Positions 8,684 to 17,693 are shown, numbered from the stretch's first letter. The stretch is DNA of 40,497 bases from Peribacillus psychrosaccharolyticus ATCC 23296 (GCF_000305495.1 NZ_AJTN02000250.1:1-40497); one strand, 5' to 3'. Translations and numbers: made by a program. The notes: a model not told the origin generated them from the letters alone.

Positions 8684-10200
8684 TTAGAAGAATCCTTGAG
8701 CGTCTTTAGCGTAGCTTACTAATAGACATTTTGTTTGTTGATAGTGATCCAGCATCATAGCGTGGTTCTCACGGCCGATACCTGACAATTTGTAACCACC
8801 GAACGCTGCGCCTGCAGGGTATTGGTGATAAGTGTTAGTCCAAACGCGGCCAGCTTCGATACCACGTCCTGCACGGTAAGCGATATCTCCGCTGCGTGAC
8901 CATACGCCAGCTCCTAAGCCGTAAAGAGTATCGTTTGCAATTTCCATCGCTTCATCGAAGTCTTTGAATGTAGTAACAGCAAGTACCGGTCCAAAGATTT
9001 CTTCTTGGAAGATGCGCATTTTATTGTTTCCTTTGAATACAGTTGGTTTGATGTAGTTACCATTTTCAAGGCCATCAATTTTGTTTTCTGCTCCGCCGAT
9101 TAGTAATTCAGCGCCTTCTTCTTGACCAAGTTGGATGTAAGAAAGGATTTTTCTTTTTGTTGGCTAGAAGCTTGAGCGCCCATCATTACTTCAGTATCAA
9201 GCGGGTTACCAACTTTAATCGCTTTAACACGCTCTAGTGCGCGTTCCATGAATTTATCGTAGATGGATTCTTGGATTAATGCACGAGAAGGGCATGTACA
9301 GATTTCGCCAGAGTTCAATGCGAACATAACCATACCTTCGATTGCTTTATCTAAATAAGCATCGTCTTTATCCATAACATCTTCAAAGAACACGTTAGGT
9401 GATTTACCACCAAGTTCAAGTGTTACAGGAATGATATTTTCTGTTGCATATTGCATGATTTGACGTCCAACTGCAGTTGAACCAGTGAATGCAATTTTAG
9501 CAATACGTGGATTCGTTGCAAGTGGTTTACCAACTTCAACACCGAAACCATTTACAATATTAAGAACACCTGCAGGAAGGATATCTTCAATAACTTCTAT
9601 TAATACCATAATAGAGGCAGGCGTTTGTTCAGCTGGTTTCATAACGATACAGTTACCTGCTGCTAATGCTGGAGCGATTTTCCAAACTGCCATTAGAATT
9701 GGGAAGTTCCAAGGAATAATTTGTCCAACAACACCCAATGGTTCTTGGAAGTGGTATGCTACTGTATCATTATCTACTTGAGTTGTACGGCCTTCTTGAG
9801 AACGAATAGCACTTGCAAAATATCGGAAGTGATCGATTGCTAATGGAATATCAGCATTCAACGTTTCGCGTATTGCTTTCCCATTGTCCCATGTTTCAGC
9901 TACAGCGATTTTTTCTAAGTTTTCTTCTAAACGATCAGCGATTTTATTTAACAAACGAGCACGTTCAGCAGTAGTAGTTTTTCCCCAAGCTTCTTTTGCT
10001 GCATGTGCTGCATCTAATGCTAATTCAATATCTTCTGCTGAAGAACGAGCAGCTTTAGTGAAAACTTCTCCAGTAACTGGAGATTTATTTTCAAAGTATT
10101 GACCATTTACTGGTGCAACCCATTTCCCACCAATAAAGTTGTCATACTTCTCTTTAAATTGTATAACCGATCCCTCTGTGTTCGGATTAGCGTAAATCAT
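8684..10200 (-). pseudogene. Aldehyde dehydrogenase, frameshifted
   Basis: An AldB/AcoD-type NAD-dependent aldehyde dehydrogenase split by one base. The upstream part (10200 to about 9150) holds the NAD-binding FTGSTAVG (238-245), general-base Glu262 in LELGGKS, and nucleophile Cys301 in GEICTCPSR. It then goes out of frame and stops at 9100. The downstream part resumes in another frame ([15 protein letters not shown], then [10 protein letters not shown]) and runs to 8684. Adding one T to the T5 run at 9148-9152 restores one frame of 505 residues, the usual family length. No other lesion is seen, so this may be a sequencing error and the gene functional. The ATG at 10200 follows GGGGGA; an upstream ATG at 10236 lacks a ribosome binding site. 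Confidence 0.85.
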
Positions 10201-10430
10201 AGTTGTCGTATCCCCCAATATTCTTTTTAGAAACAAACTTAAATGTATGCGTTCTCATAAACTAATAACAATCTATTAATTAGGTTTGTCTCTATCTCTA
10301 TAATGCCCTCTACCATGGAAAAATTCAAGAACTATTATGCTAGTATAATTAGTTATGTGTTCTATATTATGGTATCGAATAAGTAAATGGAATTCTAAAT
10401 TTGTAACATACCGTACACAAGATTCCGTTT

Positions 10431-10481
10431 ATTTTAATGGAATACATATACAAATAGAGAAAATTACTTTACCATTAAAAT
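10431..10481. promoter_or_regulatory. Inverted repeat overlapping SDR promoter
   Basis: ATTTTAATGG (10431-10440) is repeated as its exact complement CCATTAAAAT (10472-10481). The arm centres are 41 bases apart, about four helical turns, and the right arm touches the -35 of the next gene. It may be a looping operator, but the AT richness makes chance pairing possible. Confidence 0.3.
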
Positions 10482-10495
10482 GTATATTATATAAT
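10468..10495 (+). promoter_or_regulatory. SigA-type promoter for the extended SDR gene
   Basis: TTTACC (10468-10473), a 16-base spacer and TATAAT (10490-10495), ending 30 bases before the ATG at 10526. The rest of the gap (10201-10467) shows no gene. It should hold the divergent aldehyde dehydrogenase promoter, which I could not define. Confidence 0.6.
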
Positions 10496-10525
10496 ATTTT
10501 ACAAAATAGAACGGAGGAATTTAGC

Positions 10526-11506
10526 ATGAAAAATGTATTTATTCTAGGCGGAACCGGTCTCCTTGGTTATCATACAATAAGAGAACTAGTAAAAAGGGAA
10601 TATAAAGTTTCTACGGTTTCTTTACCTCCAATGCCTCATCCAGATTTATTACCAACAGGTGTAGATTGTCAGTTAGGGAATATACATGAGATGTCTGATG
10701 ATGAAGTATTAAAGCTTTTGGAAGGTAAAGATATGTTTATCTATGCCGCTGGTGAGGATGAGCGTTCCGTTCCAAATGAACCAGCTGTTACCTTTTTCTA
10801 TCAAGCTAATGTTCTGCCTACGCAAAGAATGGCCCGCCTAGCTAGAGAAGCTGGTGTAAAAAGATTTGTAATCTATGGTTCTTACTTTGCACATTTCGCT
10901 GAAAAGTGGACGGAACTCGAGCTTAAAGATCAAGCTTATCCTCGAACAAGACTTTTACAAGAAGAAGTGGCTATATTAGAAGGAAATGGAGAAATGGATG
11001 TCATGTCCATTCGACTGCCATATATATTTGGTACGATGCCTGGAAGGCTCCCGTTATGGACGATGTTTCTGCCGCAAATCCAGGGAAAAGAATTTGTCCC
11101 GGTATTAGCAGGCGGTACGGCAATGGTCACAGTTCAGCAAGTGGCAGAAGCAACCATTGGTGCTTTAGAGTTTGGGAAGCATGGAGAGAAATATGCTATT
11201 GCAGATACGAATATGAAACACCAAGAATTCTTCCAAATCATTGCGGATTTACTTGGTCAAAAAGACACGATTATTCAAGTTGCTCCATTAGAACAAATGA
11301 AGAAAGCTTTAGCTGAACATGATAAAGAGGTTGCTGCTGCTGGGAAAGAACATGGAATTCATTTAGCTATGACAGCAGAAATCCAAAATCGCGATGCCTT
11401 CATCGATCCAAATGATACGATGCCTATCTTAAAATATAAAAAAGATGATGTTAGGGCGGCTATAAAAGAAACCATCGAACTTTGTATAGAGGCGGCAGGG
11501 AAGTAA
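10526..11506 (+). CDS. NAD(P)-dependent epimerase/dehydratase-like (extended SDR)
   Basis: A 326-residue extended or atypical SDR with the Rossmann motif GGTGLLG at the N-terminus (about 8-14) and an epimerase-like C-terminal half. The usual YxxxK pair is not obvious; the closest is YPRTR (about 138-142), with Tyr in YGSYFAHF ahead of it, so catalysis may be altered or absent. The frame is open from 10355, but ATG 10526 is chosen because GGAGG lies eight bases upstream and a promoter sits just before. It is soluble. It stands alone between its own promoter and terminator, divergent from the aldehyde dehydrogenase. The substrate is unknown. Confidence 0.85.
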   Translation: MKNVFILGGTGLLGYHTIRELVKREYKVSTVSLPPMPHPDLLPTGVDCQLGNIHEMSDDEVLKLLEGKDMFIYAAGEDERSVPNEPAVTFFYQANVLPTQRMARLAREAGVKRFVIYGSYFAHFAEKWTELELKDQAYPRTRLLQEEVAILEGNGEMDVMSIRLPYIFGTMPGRLPLWTMFLPQIQGKEFVPVLAGGTAMVTVQQVAEATIGALEFGKHGEKYAIADTNMKHQEFFQIIADLLGQKDTIIQVAPLEQMKKALAEHDKEVAAAGKEHGIHLAMTAEIQNRDAFIDPNDTMPILKYKKDDVRAAIKETIELCIEAAGK

Positions 11507-11541
11507 AAAAGCAGTTGGGACAGGCAGCATTTCAATAAAAG

Positions 11542-11587
11542 AGGGAAAAGGTGATGAATCCGTATCATAACCTTTTCCCTTTTTTCG
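11542..11587 (+). terminator. Terminator after extended SDR
   Basis: A 10-bp perfect stem AGGGAAAAGG (11542-11551) with CCTTTTCCCT (11571-11580), an inner TGAT/ATCA extension, and a T run. Confidence 0.9.
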
Positions 11588-11685
11588 TGCCTCTTACCGC
11601 ATTCCTTACTATTAAATTAATGTGTCAGATGATAGAGAGTGTAGATAGCTGTATTTTTTAATTGGTGTTTTTCCTAAAAATACAT

Positions 11686-11714
11686 TTGTGTTTTTTTAGA
11701 ATATTTATTATTAT
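11686..11714 (+). promoter_or_regulatory. Promoter candidate for APC permease
   Basis: TTGTGT, a 17-base spacer and TATTAT. It leaves a leader of about 130 bases before the permease ATG at 11855. I looked for a riboswitch or T-box in that leader and saw no convincing one. Confidence 0.45.
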
Positions 11715-11854
11715 AAGATAAGAAAATAAAAAAGAACCACGATTAAGGGACAAATTCCTAATTATAAGGGTATATGGGGTTTATACGAAAAAAGAAAATC
11801 TATTAGTATAGCGTTTCTTCGCTGCTAGTTACCATTCATCTGGAGGAGTTCATC

Positions 11855-13228
11855 ATGTCAAATAAGGAACTAAAGAGAGGCCTAGAGGCGCGTCATATTC
11901 AAATGATAGCATTGGGTGGAACAATCGGTGTTGGGTTATTTATGGGCTCAGCCAGTACGATTGCATGGACAGGGCCATCTGTTATGCTAGCTTATGCAAT
12001 TGCAGGGATTTTTATCTTTTTCATTATGCGTTCGATGGGAGAAATGTTGTATTTAGAACCTACTACTGGTTCATATGCTTCGTTTGCGAGTAACTATATT
12101 CATCCATTAGCAGGGTATCTGACTGCCTGGAGTAATTGGTTCCAATGGGTAATTGTCGGCATGTCAGAAATTATTGCGGTTGGTTTGTATATGCAGTATT
12201 GGTTCCCAGACTTACCTGCATGGATTCCAGGTGTCATTGCTATGGTCATACTAGGGGCTGCAAATCTAATTTCTGTAAAATCTTTTGGCGAATTTGAGTT
12301 TTGGTTTGCCCTTATTAAAATTATCACGATTATTTTGATGATTGTTGCCGGTCTCGGACTCATTTTCTTCGGTTTAGGAAATGGCGGGCATGCAATCGGC
12401 TTATCTAATCTTTGGACAAATGGTGGTTTCTTTACAGGAGGATGGAAAGGTTTCTTCTTTGCCCTTTCTCTTGTTGTAGCAGCTTATCAAGGCGTTGAAC
12501 TGATCGGTATCACTGCTGGAGAAGCGAAAGATCCTCAGAAGACTATTACAAAAGCGATAAAAACTATCATTTGGCGGATACTAATCTTTTATATTGGCGC
12601 TATTTTTGTCATCGTTACCGTCTTTCCTTGGGATCAGCTGGATCAAGTAGGCAGCCCATTTGTCTCGACGTTTGCTAAAGTCGGCATCACAGCAGCAGCT
12701 GGTATTATTAACTTTGTTGTGATTACTGCAGCGATGTCTGGATGTAACAGTGGGATTTTCAGTTCTGGACGGATGTTATATACATTGGCACGTAACGGAC
12801 AAGCTCCAAAAATATTTGCCAAAGTTTCTAAAAATGGCGTACCAGCTTATTGTACAATTGCTGTCCTTATAGGATTAGCTCTTGGTGTGGTCTTAAACTA
12901 TCTTGCACCGCCAAAAATATTTGTATATGTATACAGTGCCAGCGTCTTACCTGGAATGATTCCATGGTTTGCGATTTTGATCAGCTCGCTGAGATTTAGG
13001 AAAGAACGAGTAGCAGACATGAAAGATCATCCTTTCAAAATGCCATTTGCACCCTATACAAACTATGCAACGATTGTTTTCCTACTATTGGTTTTGGTTG
13101 GCATGTGGTTTAATCCTAGTACACGTATTTCGCTTATTGTCGGAATTATATTCTTAGTTCTGGTAACAGCAAGCTTTTACTTCTTGAAAATGGGAAAAAG
13201 GGTACCGCTGGACTCTGATGAGGGATAA
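11855..13228 (+). CDS. Amino acid permease (APC superfamily, AAT family)
   Basis: A 457-residue inner-membrane amino acid/proton symporter of the AAT family with about 12 hydrophobic segments. The family entry block [18 protein letters not shown] (12-29) and [12 protein letters not shown] follow the short cytoplasmic N-terminus. A conserved Glu-containing loop ([11 protein letters not shown]) lies near residue 220. The substrate is not resolved from sequence; AAT permeases carry amino acids such as GABA, arginine, proline, histidine or D-alanine/glycine. The start ATG follows GGAGG by eight bases. It is monocistronic, with a terminator shared with the convergent sodium symporter gene. It is paralogous to the permease at 15.5-16.9 kb but clearly diverged. 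Confidence 0.92.
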   Translation: MSNKELKRGLEARHIQMIALGGTIGVGLFMGSASTIAWTGPSVMLAYAIAGIFIFFIMRSMGEMLYLEPTTGSYASFASNYIHPLAGYLTAWSNWFQWVIVGMSEIIAVGLYMQYWFPDLPAWIPGVIAMVILGAANLISVKSFGEFEFWFALIKIITIILMIVAGLGLIFFGLGNGGHAIGLSNLWTNGGFFTGGWKGFFFALSLVVAAYQGVELIGITAGEAKDPQKTITKAIKTIIWRILIFYIGAIFVIVTVFPWDQLDQVGSPFVSTFAKVGITAAAGIINFVVITAAMSGCNSGIFSSGRMLYTLARNGQAPKIFAKVSKNGVPAYCTIAVLIGLALGVVLNYLAPPKIFVYVYSASVLPGMIPWFAILISSLRFRKERVADMKDHPFKMPFAPYTNYATIVFLLLVLVGMWFNPSTRISLIVGIIFLVLVTASFYFLKMGKRVPLDSDEG

Positions 13229-13235
13229 TTTAGAT

Positions 13236-13275
13236 AAAAAAAAGAGGTTGTCCTATTTAGGACAGCCTCTTTTTT
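13236..13275. terminator. Bidirectional terminator between permease and symporter
   Basis: A stem AAAAGAGGTTGTCCT paired with AGGACAGCCTCTTTT (one wobble), with an A run on the left and a T run on the right, so it works in both directions between the convergent genes. Confidence 0.9.
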
Positions 13276-13278
13276 AAT

Positions 13279-14721
13279 CTATTTCTTCTTAACCATAAGA
13301 CTTACAGTAATCATCACAATGAAATTAACTAACAAGGCAATAATCCCAACATTCAAGTCTTTTGCTGCCTGAGGTAAAAATGGAAGCAGCGTGGCGATTG
13401 TGGATTGACTGATCGTTATATAGGTTACAATCGATAATCCAGAGATGATGCCGGTAATAGCACCATATTTAGTAACGATGTTTTTTTGTTTTAAACTAAA
13501 AAGAAGAGATGGGAAAAGTTGTGTGATAAAGCTATATCCCATAAGAATTAATGCAGACATGGTTTCGCCGCCGTTTAAGGTAAAGTATACAGATACCAGA
13601 GCAACAACTGGTACGAGGCATTTAGCTAACCGCATCACGTTCTTATCTGAGACTCCAGGAAGCAGCTCCTTATATACATTTTTCGCGAGCAGGGTAGAAA
13701 CACTCATTAACAGCATAGAGCCTGGTACTAAAGCGGTCAGCATTCCAGCGGCACCAATTATTCCTATAAACCATGGATCAAAGGTTTGTATGGTTAGACG
13801 TAATAAGGAAAGGTCTGCATCGGCCCCTTGTAATCCAGGTACCTTTAGAATGGCTGCAAATCCTACGAAAAAGACAAATAACAGCATGAGTGTATATAAA
13901 GGACTAATGATAGCATTTTTACGAAATGTTTTTCCGCTCCGTGCGGTATAAACCGCGCTGAAAACTTGCGGCCACATGTAAAAGCCAAATACCAGTAAGA
14001 TGACAGTAGAGATGAACCACGAAACACTAAGCCCTTGATCGGGAAGCTTTAAAAAACCGGGTTTAGCTGAATCAATAGCTTCGAACATAGGTTGAAGACC
14101 GCCAAAATAATGAATTGGAAGATAAATGCCCAAAAAGGCAATAATGACAATCATCATGATATCTTTTATGACAGCTATCCATGCGGAGCCGTGAATTCCA
14201 GATATCATTACGTAAATAGTCAAGCTGATTGCTCCAAGCCAAACAGCAGTACTCATTGAAATAGCACCATAAGAAGCCTCTGAAACAATAATTCCTAAAC
14301 CTTTTAGCTGCACGACAATGACAGGAATCATAGATACAACACCGACAAGTGCGGCTAATATTCCTAAGGATGAACTTTTATACTTACTTACAAAGAAATC
14401 TGATTGTGACATTAATCGATTTTCTTTTGCATATTTCCAAATCTCTGGGAGTAACCAATAAGATAGCACATAAGATAATGTAATATATATTAGGACGTAT
14501 AAAGCAGGTGCACCTTTACTGTAAGCCCAGCCGCTGCCTCCAAGAAATGAAAAGGTGGTGTAAATCTCTCCAGCCATCAATAAAAAGACGAAGATTGTAC
14601 CAAATCCCCGACCCCCGACTGTCCATTGTTCCAAATTCATATCTTTGCCTTTTGTAGAACGAATTCCTAGAAAAATGGATAAAATTAAAAATCCTAGAAT
14701 GATGATCAGAGCGATATTCAT
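13279..14721 (-). CDS. Sodium:solute symporter (SSF family, YhjB-like)
   Basis: A 480-residue integral membrane symporter of the SSF family with about 13 hydrophobic segments, expected to couple sodium entry to uptake of an organic solute. The N-terminal segment leads into the family-typical WTVGGRGFG region (about 33-41). Its partner is the 66-residue DUF3311 protein immediately upstream, overlapping by four bases (ATGA), so the two are translationally coupled. The same pair occurs as yhjC-yhjB in B. subtilis. The substrate is not known. A bidirectional terminator lies three bases beyond the stop. Confidence 0.9.
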   Translation of the reverse strand: MNIALIIILGFLILSIFLGIRSTKGKDMNLEQWTVGGRGFGTIFVFLLMAGEIYTTFSFLGGSGWAYSKGAPALYVLIYITLSYVLSYWLLPEIWKYAKENRLMSQSDFFVSKYKSSSLGILAALVGVVSMIPVIVVQLKGLGIIVSEASYGAISMSTAVWLGAISLTIYVMISGIHGSAWIAVIKDIMMIVIIAFLGIYLPIHYFGGLQPMFEAIDSAKPGFLKLPDQGLSVSWFISTVILLVFGFYMWPQVFSAVYTARSGKTFRKNAIISPLYTLMLLFVFFVGFAAILKVPGLQGADADLSLLRLTIQTFDPWFIGIIGAAGMLTALVPGSMLLMSVSTLLAKNVYKELLPGVSDKNVMRLAKCLVPVVALVSVYFTLNGGETMSALILMGYSFITQLFPSLLFSLKQKNIVTKYGAITGIISGLSIVTYITISQSTIATLLPFLPQAAKDLNVGIIALLVNFIVMITVSLMVKKK

Positions 14722-14918
14722 TCTTCTTCACCTTCTCTATTCCTTGGATCAAGCTTGTACATGACAGCTAAGACGGCTGATGTAAGGACGACCCACATTG
14801 CCATCCAGAACATATAAAAAGGCATTCCTAATACATAGGGTTCAATACGATTAATAAAAGGAAGAAACCCCAATATTCCGATAAAAGGAACTAAAGTAAG
14901 AACATATAAAACCTTCAT
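14718..14918 (-). CDS. DUF3311 small membrane protein (YhjC-like)
   Basis: A 66-residue protein with two hydrophobic segments (about 3-24 and 30-53) and a charged cytoplasmic tail. It matches the DUF3311 family, which accompanies SSF symporters and resembles YhjC of B. subtilis. It probably acts as an accessory subunit or stabiliser of the downstream symporter, by genetic coupling (ATGA overlap) and co-conservation; no direct function is known to me. The ATG is preceded by AAAGGGG on the minus strand. Confidence 0.88.
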   Translation of the reverse strand: MKVLYVLTLVPFIGILGFLPFINRIEPYVLGMPFYMFWMAMWVVLTSAVLAVMYKLDPRNREGEEE

Positions 14919-15021
14919 TTTTAAAAACCCCTTTGTCTTAAATATACACAGTTTCTAGTAAAGTAATGTACCGATAATATATAGTAGCTTTCGGGATTTG
15001 TATAGGAAAAATTTATATTTC

Positions 15022-15062
15022 AAAAAAATAGGGCACCCGCAGTTGTAGACAAAAGGGGTGCG
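15022..15062 (-). terminator. Possible minus-strand terminator
   Basis: GCACCC (15033-15038) pairs with GGGTGC (15056-15061), and on the minus strand the hairpin is followed by CCTATTTTTTTG. It would stop transcripts coming from the transposase remnant before the symporter pair. Confidence 0.45.
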
Positions 15063-15132
15063 GGATGGTTTGATTCCGAACCTCTTTTGCATTTCAAACA
15101 CATTTCAAAGAATATTTGTTTATCATGGCAGC

Positions 15133-15343
15133 TCAGCCTCTAAATAGAAGTACTGTTTTGTTCGGTTCATCTTTAACATAGTATCCACTTTCAGGATGAC
15201 TTGTGCTCTTCTTAATGATCTTTGATCTTCCTTTTCAAACGAATCTGTCGGAAAGGATTTTTTTCGTAATTTTCCCGATCTTGATTAATCTCCTCTTGAA
15301 TCTGTTTCTCAAATAGCACGTGTTTCCATTCGTGGGTCGGATT
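15133..15343 (-). pseudogene. Remnant of an IS1182-family transposase
   Basis: Two adjacent minus-strand frames look like consecutive pieces of an IS1182-type transposase. The first reads NPTHEWKHVLFEKQIQEEIN and continues to a stop after RKIKDH. The second frame gives KKSTSHPESGYYVKDEPNKT and stops at 15133. The order (WKxxLFE block, then a Lys-rich linker, then STxxPESGYYVKDE) is that of the middle of these transposases. A frameshift in the Lys-rich linker separates the pieces, and both ends of the protein are missing. Assignment is by recollection of the family pattern. It lies between the permease and the symporter pair with no intact terminal repeats visible. Confidence 0.6.
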
Positions 15344-15370
15344 TTACTTGCAGATTAATTTAGAAAGACC

Positions 15371-15435
15371 GTTGATTGGAGTGGAAGGCGGTGAAGACTC
15401 CTGCGGAAAGCGCAGCGCCTGGAACGGAAATCAAC
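15371..15435. repeat. Short dispersed Bacillaceae repeat, internally deleted
   Basis: The element starts GTTGATTGGAGTGGAAGGCG, contains GAAGACTCCTGCGGAAAGCG and ends CCTGGAACGGAAATCAAC. The ends are partly complementary (GTTGATT/AATCAAC), so it can fold on itself. I recognise these blocks as the ends of a longer repeat of roughly 150 bases scattered in many Bacillaceae genomes; this copy lacks the GC-rich middle. It lies beside the transposase remnant. Confidence 0.6.
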
Positions 15436-15454
15436 AGCCCCAATTTAATAACTA

Positions 15455-15510
15455 AAAATAGAAGACTGTAGACAAACTCGGGTGGAAATCGAGCTTGTCT
15501 ACAGTCTGAG
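15455..15510 (-). terminator. Terminator after the riboswitch-controlled permease
   Basis: A long stem AGACTGTAGACAA (15463-15475) with TTGTCTACAGTCT (15495-15507) and an inner CTCG/CGAG pairing. On the minus strand it lies 16 bases after the permease stop and is followed by TCTATTTTTAG. Confidence 0.75.
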
Positions 15511-15523
15511 GGTACCCGTATTA

Positions 15524-16864
15524 TCACTTGTTTTTCTGATAATTATATAGAATCACTAATAGAATAAACCAGAATGGGGTCATCAATAGGGATAAACGTG
15601 TAGCTTCTGCAAACAACATCACAATTAGAATAAACAAGAATAATCCTAAAACAATGTAATTGATAAAGGGCGTAAAGGGAGCTTTGAAGGTTGAGACAGC
15701 TCTTAGGTCTGGTCGTGTTTTCGTATATCTAATATGAGAAATTAAAATGATACTCCATACCCAAATGAAACAAATGGCAGAGATGGTCGTCACCACTGTA
15801 AAAGCTTGTTCCGGAATTACTTTACTGAGCAAAGCGCCAATGGAGACAACAACCGTTGAGGTAATCAAGGCATTACTTGGAACCGCATGTTTATTTAATT
15901 TAGCAAATTTAGCAGGCGCCTCATTATTGTTACTCAGCGTAAAGAGCATCCGGCTGGTAGAGAATAATCCACTGTTGCCAGCAGAAGCCGCTGAGGTTAA
16001 AACAACAAAATTAATAATACCTGCAGCAACAGGGATACCAATTAGAGCAAACACCTCAACGAACGGACTGCTCGCCGCATTAAGTTGTGTCCATGGATTT
16101 ACACAGAGAATGACGAATATTGCACCGATATAGAACAATAAGATCCGAACAGGAATTTTATTGATGGCCGAAGGAATATTCTTTTTGGGGTTAGCTGTTT
16201 CAGCCGCCGTTACTCCAACTAACTCAACACCCACAAAGGAAAAAACGACTAACTGCAAGGAAAGCAGGAACCCAGAAACACCGTTAGGGAACATACCACC
16301 ATGACTCCAAAGATTGGTAACAGAAACGGTTCCTGTATTTGTTTTGAACCCAATTACTAAAAGGACAACGCCTATAACAATCAAGGCAATAATTGTGACA
16401 ACTTTAATAAGTGAGAACCAGAATTCCAATTCTCCAAATAACTTAACTGTCAACAGGTTCAAGCATAATAAGATAACCAAGCATGCAAGAGCTGGTATCC
16501 ACTGAGGAATATCGAACCAGTATTGCATATAGACACCAACAGCGATGATATCAGCCATTGCGGTCATAATCCAACAAAACCAATATGTCCACCCTGTTAC
16601 GAATCCCGCCCATGGCCCAATATATTCAGATGCGAATTCGGTAAAGGACGTGTACCCTGCATTGGACAAAAGCAATTCTCCTAATGCCCGCATTACGAAA
16701 AATAAGGAAATCCCAATAATCAAGTAGGAAAAGATAATGGAGGGACCTGCTAATTGTATGGCCCTTCCAGATCCTAAGAACAGGCCAGTACCAATGGTAC
16801 CGCCTATTGCAATGAGTTGTACATGCCGGTTTTTTAAATCTCTTTTTAATTCTTCTTTAGCCAA
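15524..16864 (-). CDS. Amino acid permease under glycine riboswitch (APC/AAT family)
   Basis: A 446-residue AAT-family permease with about 12 membrane segments and the family block NRHVQLIAIGGTIGTGLFLG (12-31). The closest families by eye are the glycine/serine/D-alanine transporters (CycA/AapA/YbxG types). A glycine riboswitch lies directly upstream on the same strand and ends in an intrinsic terminator 48 bases before the start, so glycine, or glycine plus alanine and serine, is the likely substrate; that is inference from regulation. The start is TTG, chosen for GGAGG eight bases upstream. A long hairpin terminator follows. Confidence 0.93.
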   Translation of the reverse strand: MAKEELKRDLKNRHVQLIAIGGTIGTGLFLGSGRAIQLAGPSIIFSYLIIGISLFFVMRALGELLLSNAGYTSFTEFASEYIGPWAGFVTGWTYWFCWIMTAMADIIAVGVYMQYWFDIPQWIPALACLVILLCLNLLTVKLFGELEFWFSLIKVVTIIALIVIGVVLLVIGFKTNTGTVSVTNLWSHGGMFPNGVSGFLLSLQLVVFSFVGVELVGVTAAETANPKKNIPSAINKIPVRILLFYIGAIFVILCVNPWTQLNAASSPFVEVFALIGIPVAAGIINFVVLTSAASAGNSGLFSTSRMLFTLSNNNEAPAKFAKLNKHAVPSNALITSTVVVSIGALLSKVIPEQAFTVVTTISAICFIWVWSIILISHIRYTKTRPDLRAVSTFKAPFTPFINYIVLGLFLFILIVMLFAEATRLSLLMTPFWFILLVILYNYQKNK

Positions 16865-16911
16865 TCTGTACGCCTCCGTTGTAAAAAATTCTTAGTTGTA
16901 AACTCAAAAAA

Positions 16912-17045
16912 AACAATAAAAAAAGAGACTGGAATCTACCAATCTCAAAGGTTTCAGAATAACAAATATTCGTTACTCTTCTGTCCTTTTGCCTGAGATT
17001 ATGAATCCTTCGGCGCTGTACTTTGTACAGTCTCTCCAGAAGCTG
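16912..17045 (-). promoter_or_regulatory. Glycine riboswitch (single aptamer) with terminator
   Basis: On the minus strand, reading from about 17045 down: GGAGAGA (17031-17037), a TGTAC/GTACA hairpin, GCGCCGAAGGA, then TCTCAGGCAAAAGGACAGA (about 16980-16998). These are the conserved core blocks of the gcvT-type glycine aptamer. A second, degenerate hairpin (about 16960-16975) follows where a second aptamer would be, as in single-aptamer forms with a 'ghost' partner. The expression platform is a terminator: GAGATTGG (16939-16946) with CCAGTCTC (16925-16932) and a T run. By analogy glycine should prevent termination; the direction has not been tested here. Confidence 0.93.
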
Positions 17046-17192
17046 CTCCTGTTATAGTGTGATCCATAACATTCAACGCTTATAGTATGAAGTTGTAAAT
17101 GATTAGCAGAGATTTTTCTCTCTGAGCAATCAATTATATCGATAAAATATTAATAAATAGTATCATTGATTTTGGTTCAGGTCAAATACGAT

Positions 17193-17570
17193 TTAGGTTA
17201 TTATCTCTAACATGCCATTTCGGTGTACGGGATTATTCAAACATTCAACAGGAAAAATAAACGTCCAAGGCATACTTATTTCTGGTTCAATGATCAATGA
17301 AGGATGGGTGAATATATGCTCAGCTGCCACGTTATCTTCTTCAATATAACGGAGTGTAGTGTTATGGAAGGTAAGTGTCTGGTTAGTGAAATTATGAATC
17401 AGAACAGTAATTAATAATTCGCCTTTGTAATTTGATGCATGCCAAACAGGTACTAGCTGCGTACGATTAGTATCCGATACACACGTTTTTGCAAATACTT
17501 CTTGGAACATGCTTCGATCCTTAGAAGACAGAGCTTTGTCCCATGATGGTTCAAACTTAAGCTGTTGCAT
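17193..17570 (-). CDS. SLAP domain-containing protein
   Basis: A 125-residue protein with one SLAP domain (TIGR04398-like), the repeat found in S-layer assembly/accessory Sec-linked proteins and many small Bacillus proteins. The signature is an N-terminal EPSWDKALSSKDR segment, a middle beta block LLITVLIHNFTNQTL and the C-terminal PWTFIFP (about 101-107). There is no signal peptide or membrane segment, so it is predicted to be cytoplasmic. The function of stand-alone SLAP proteins is not established as far as I know. It is divergent from the decayed SWIM gene; the 120-base gap holds both upstream regions. Confidence 0.75.
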   Translation of the reverse strand: MQQLKFEPSWDKALSSKDRSMFQEVFAKTCVSDTNRTQLVPVWHASNYKGELLITVLIHNFTNQTLTFHNTTLRYIEEDNVAAEHIFTHPSLIIEPEISMPWTFIFPVECLNNPVHRNGMLEIIT

Positions 17571-17693
17571 ATACTGAACCCTCTTTTCTGTGACTTCGTT
17601 TATTTACTATAATATCACATACTCTACCAAGACTGTATGCAATGTCTAAGCTTCATATGGTAAGCTAGGTGGTATGACGAGGGGGGCGATTTA

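Noticed and set aside
11715-11854. Riboswitch or T-box in the leader of the first APC permease
   Set aside because: No T-box sequence, purine, lysine or glycine core blocks, or terminator hairpin could be found.
13445-13951. 168-codon plus-strand ORF inside the SSF symporter gene
   Set aside because: It is antisense to a gene with firm family identity and shows no translation signal.
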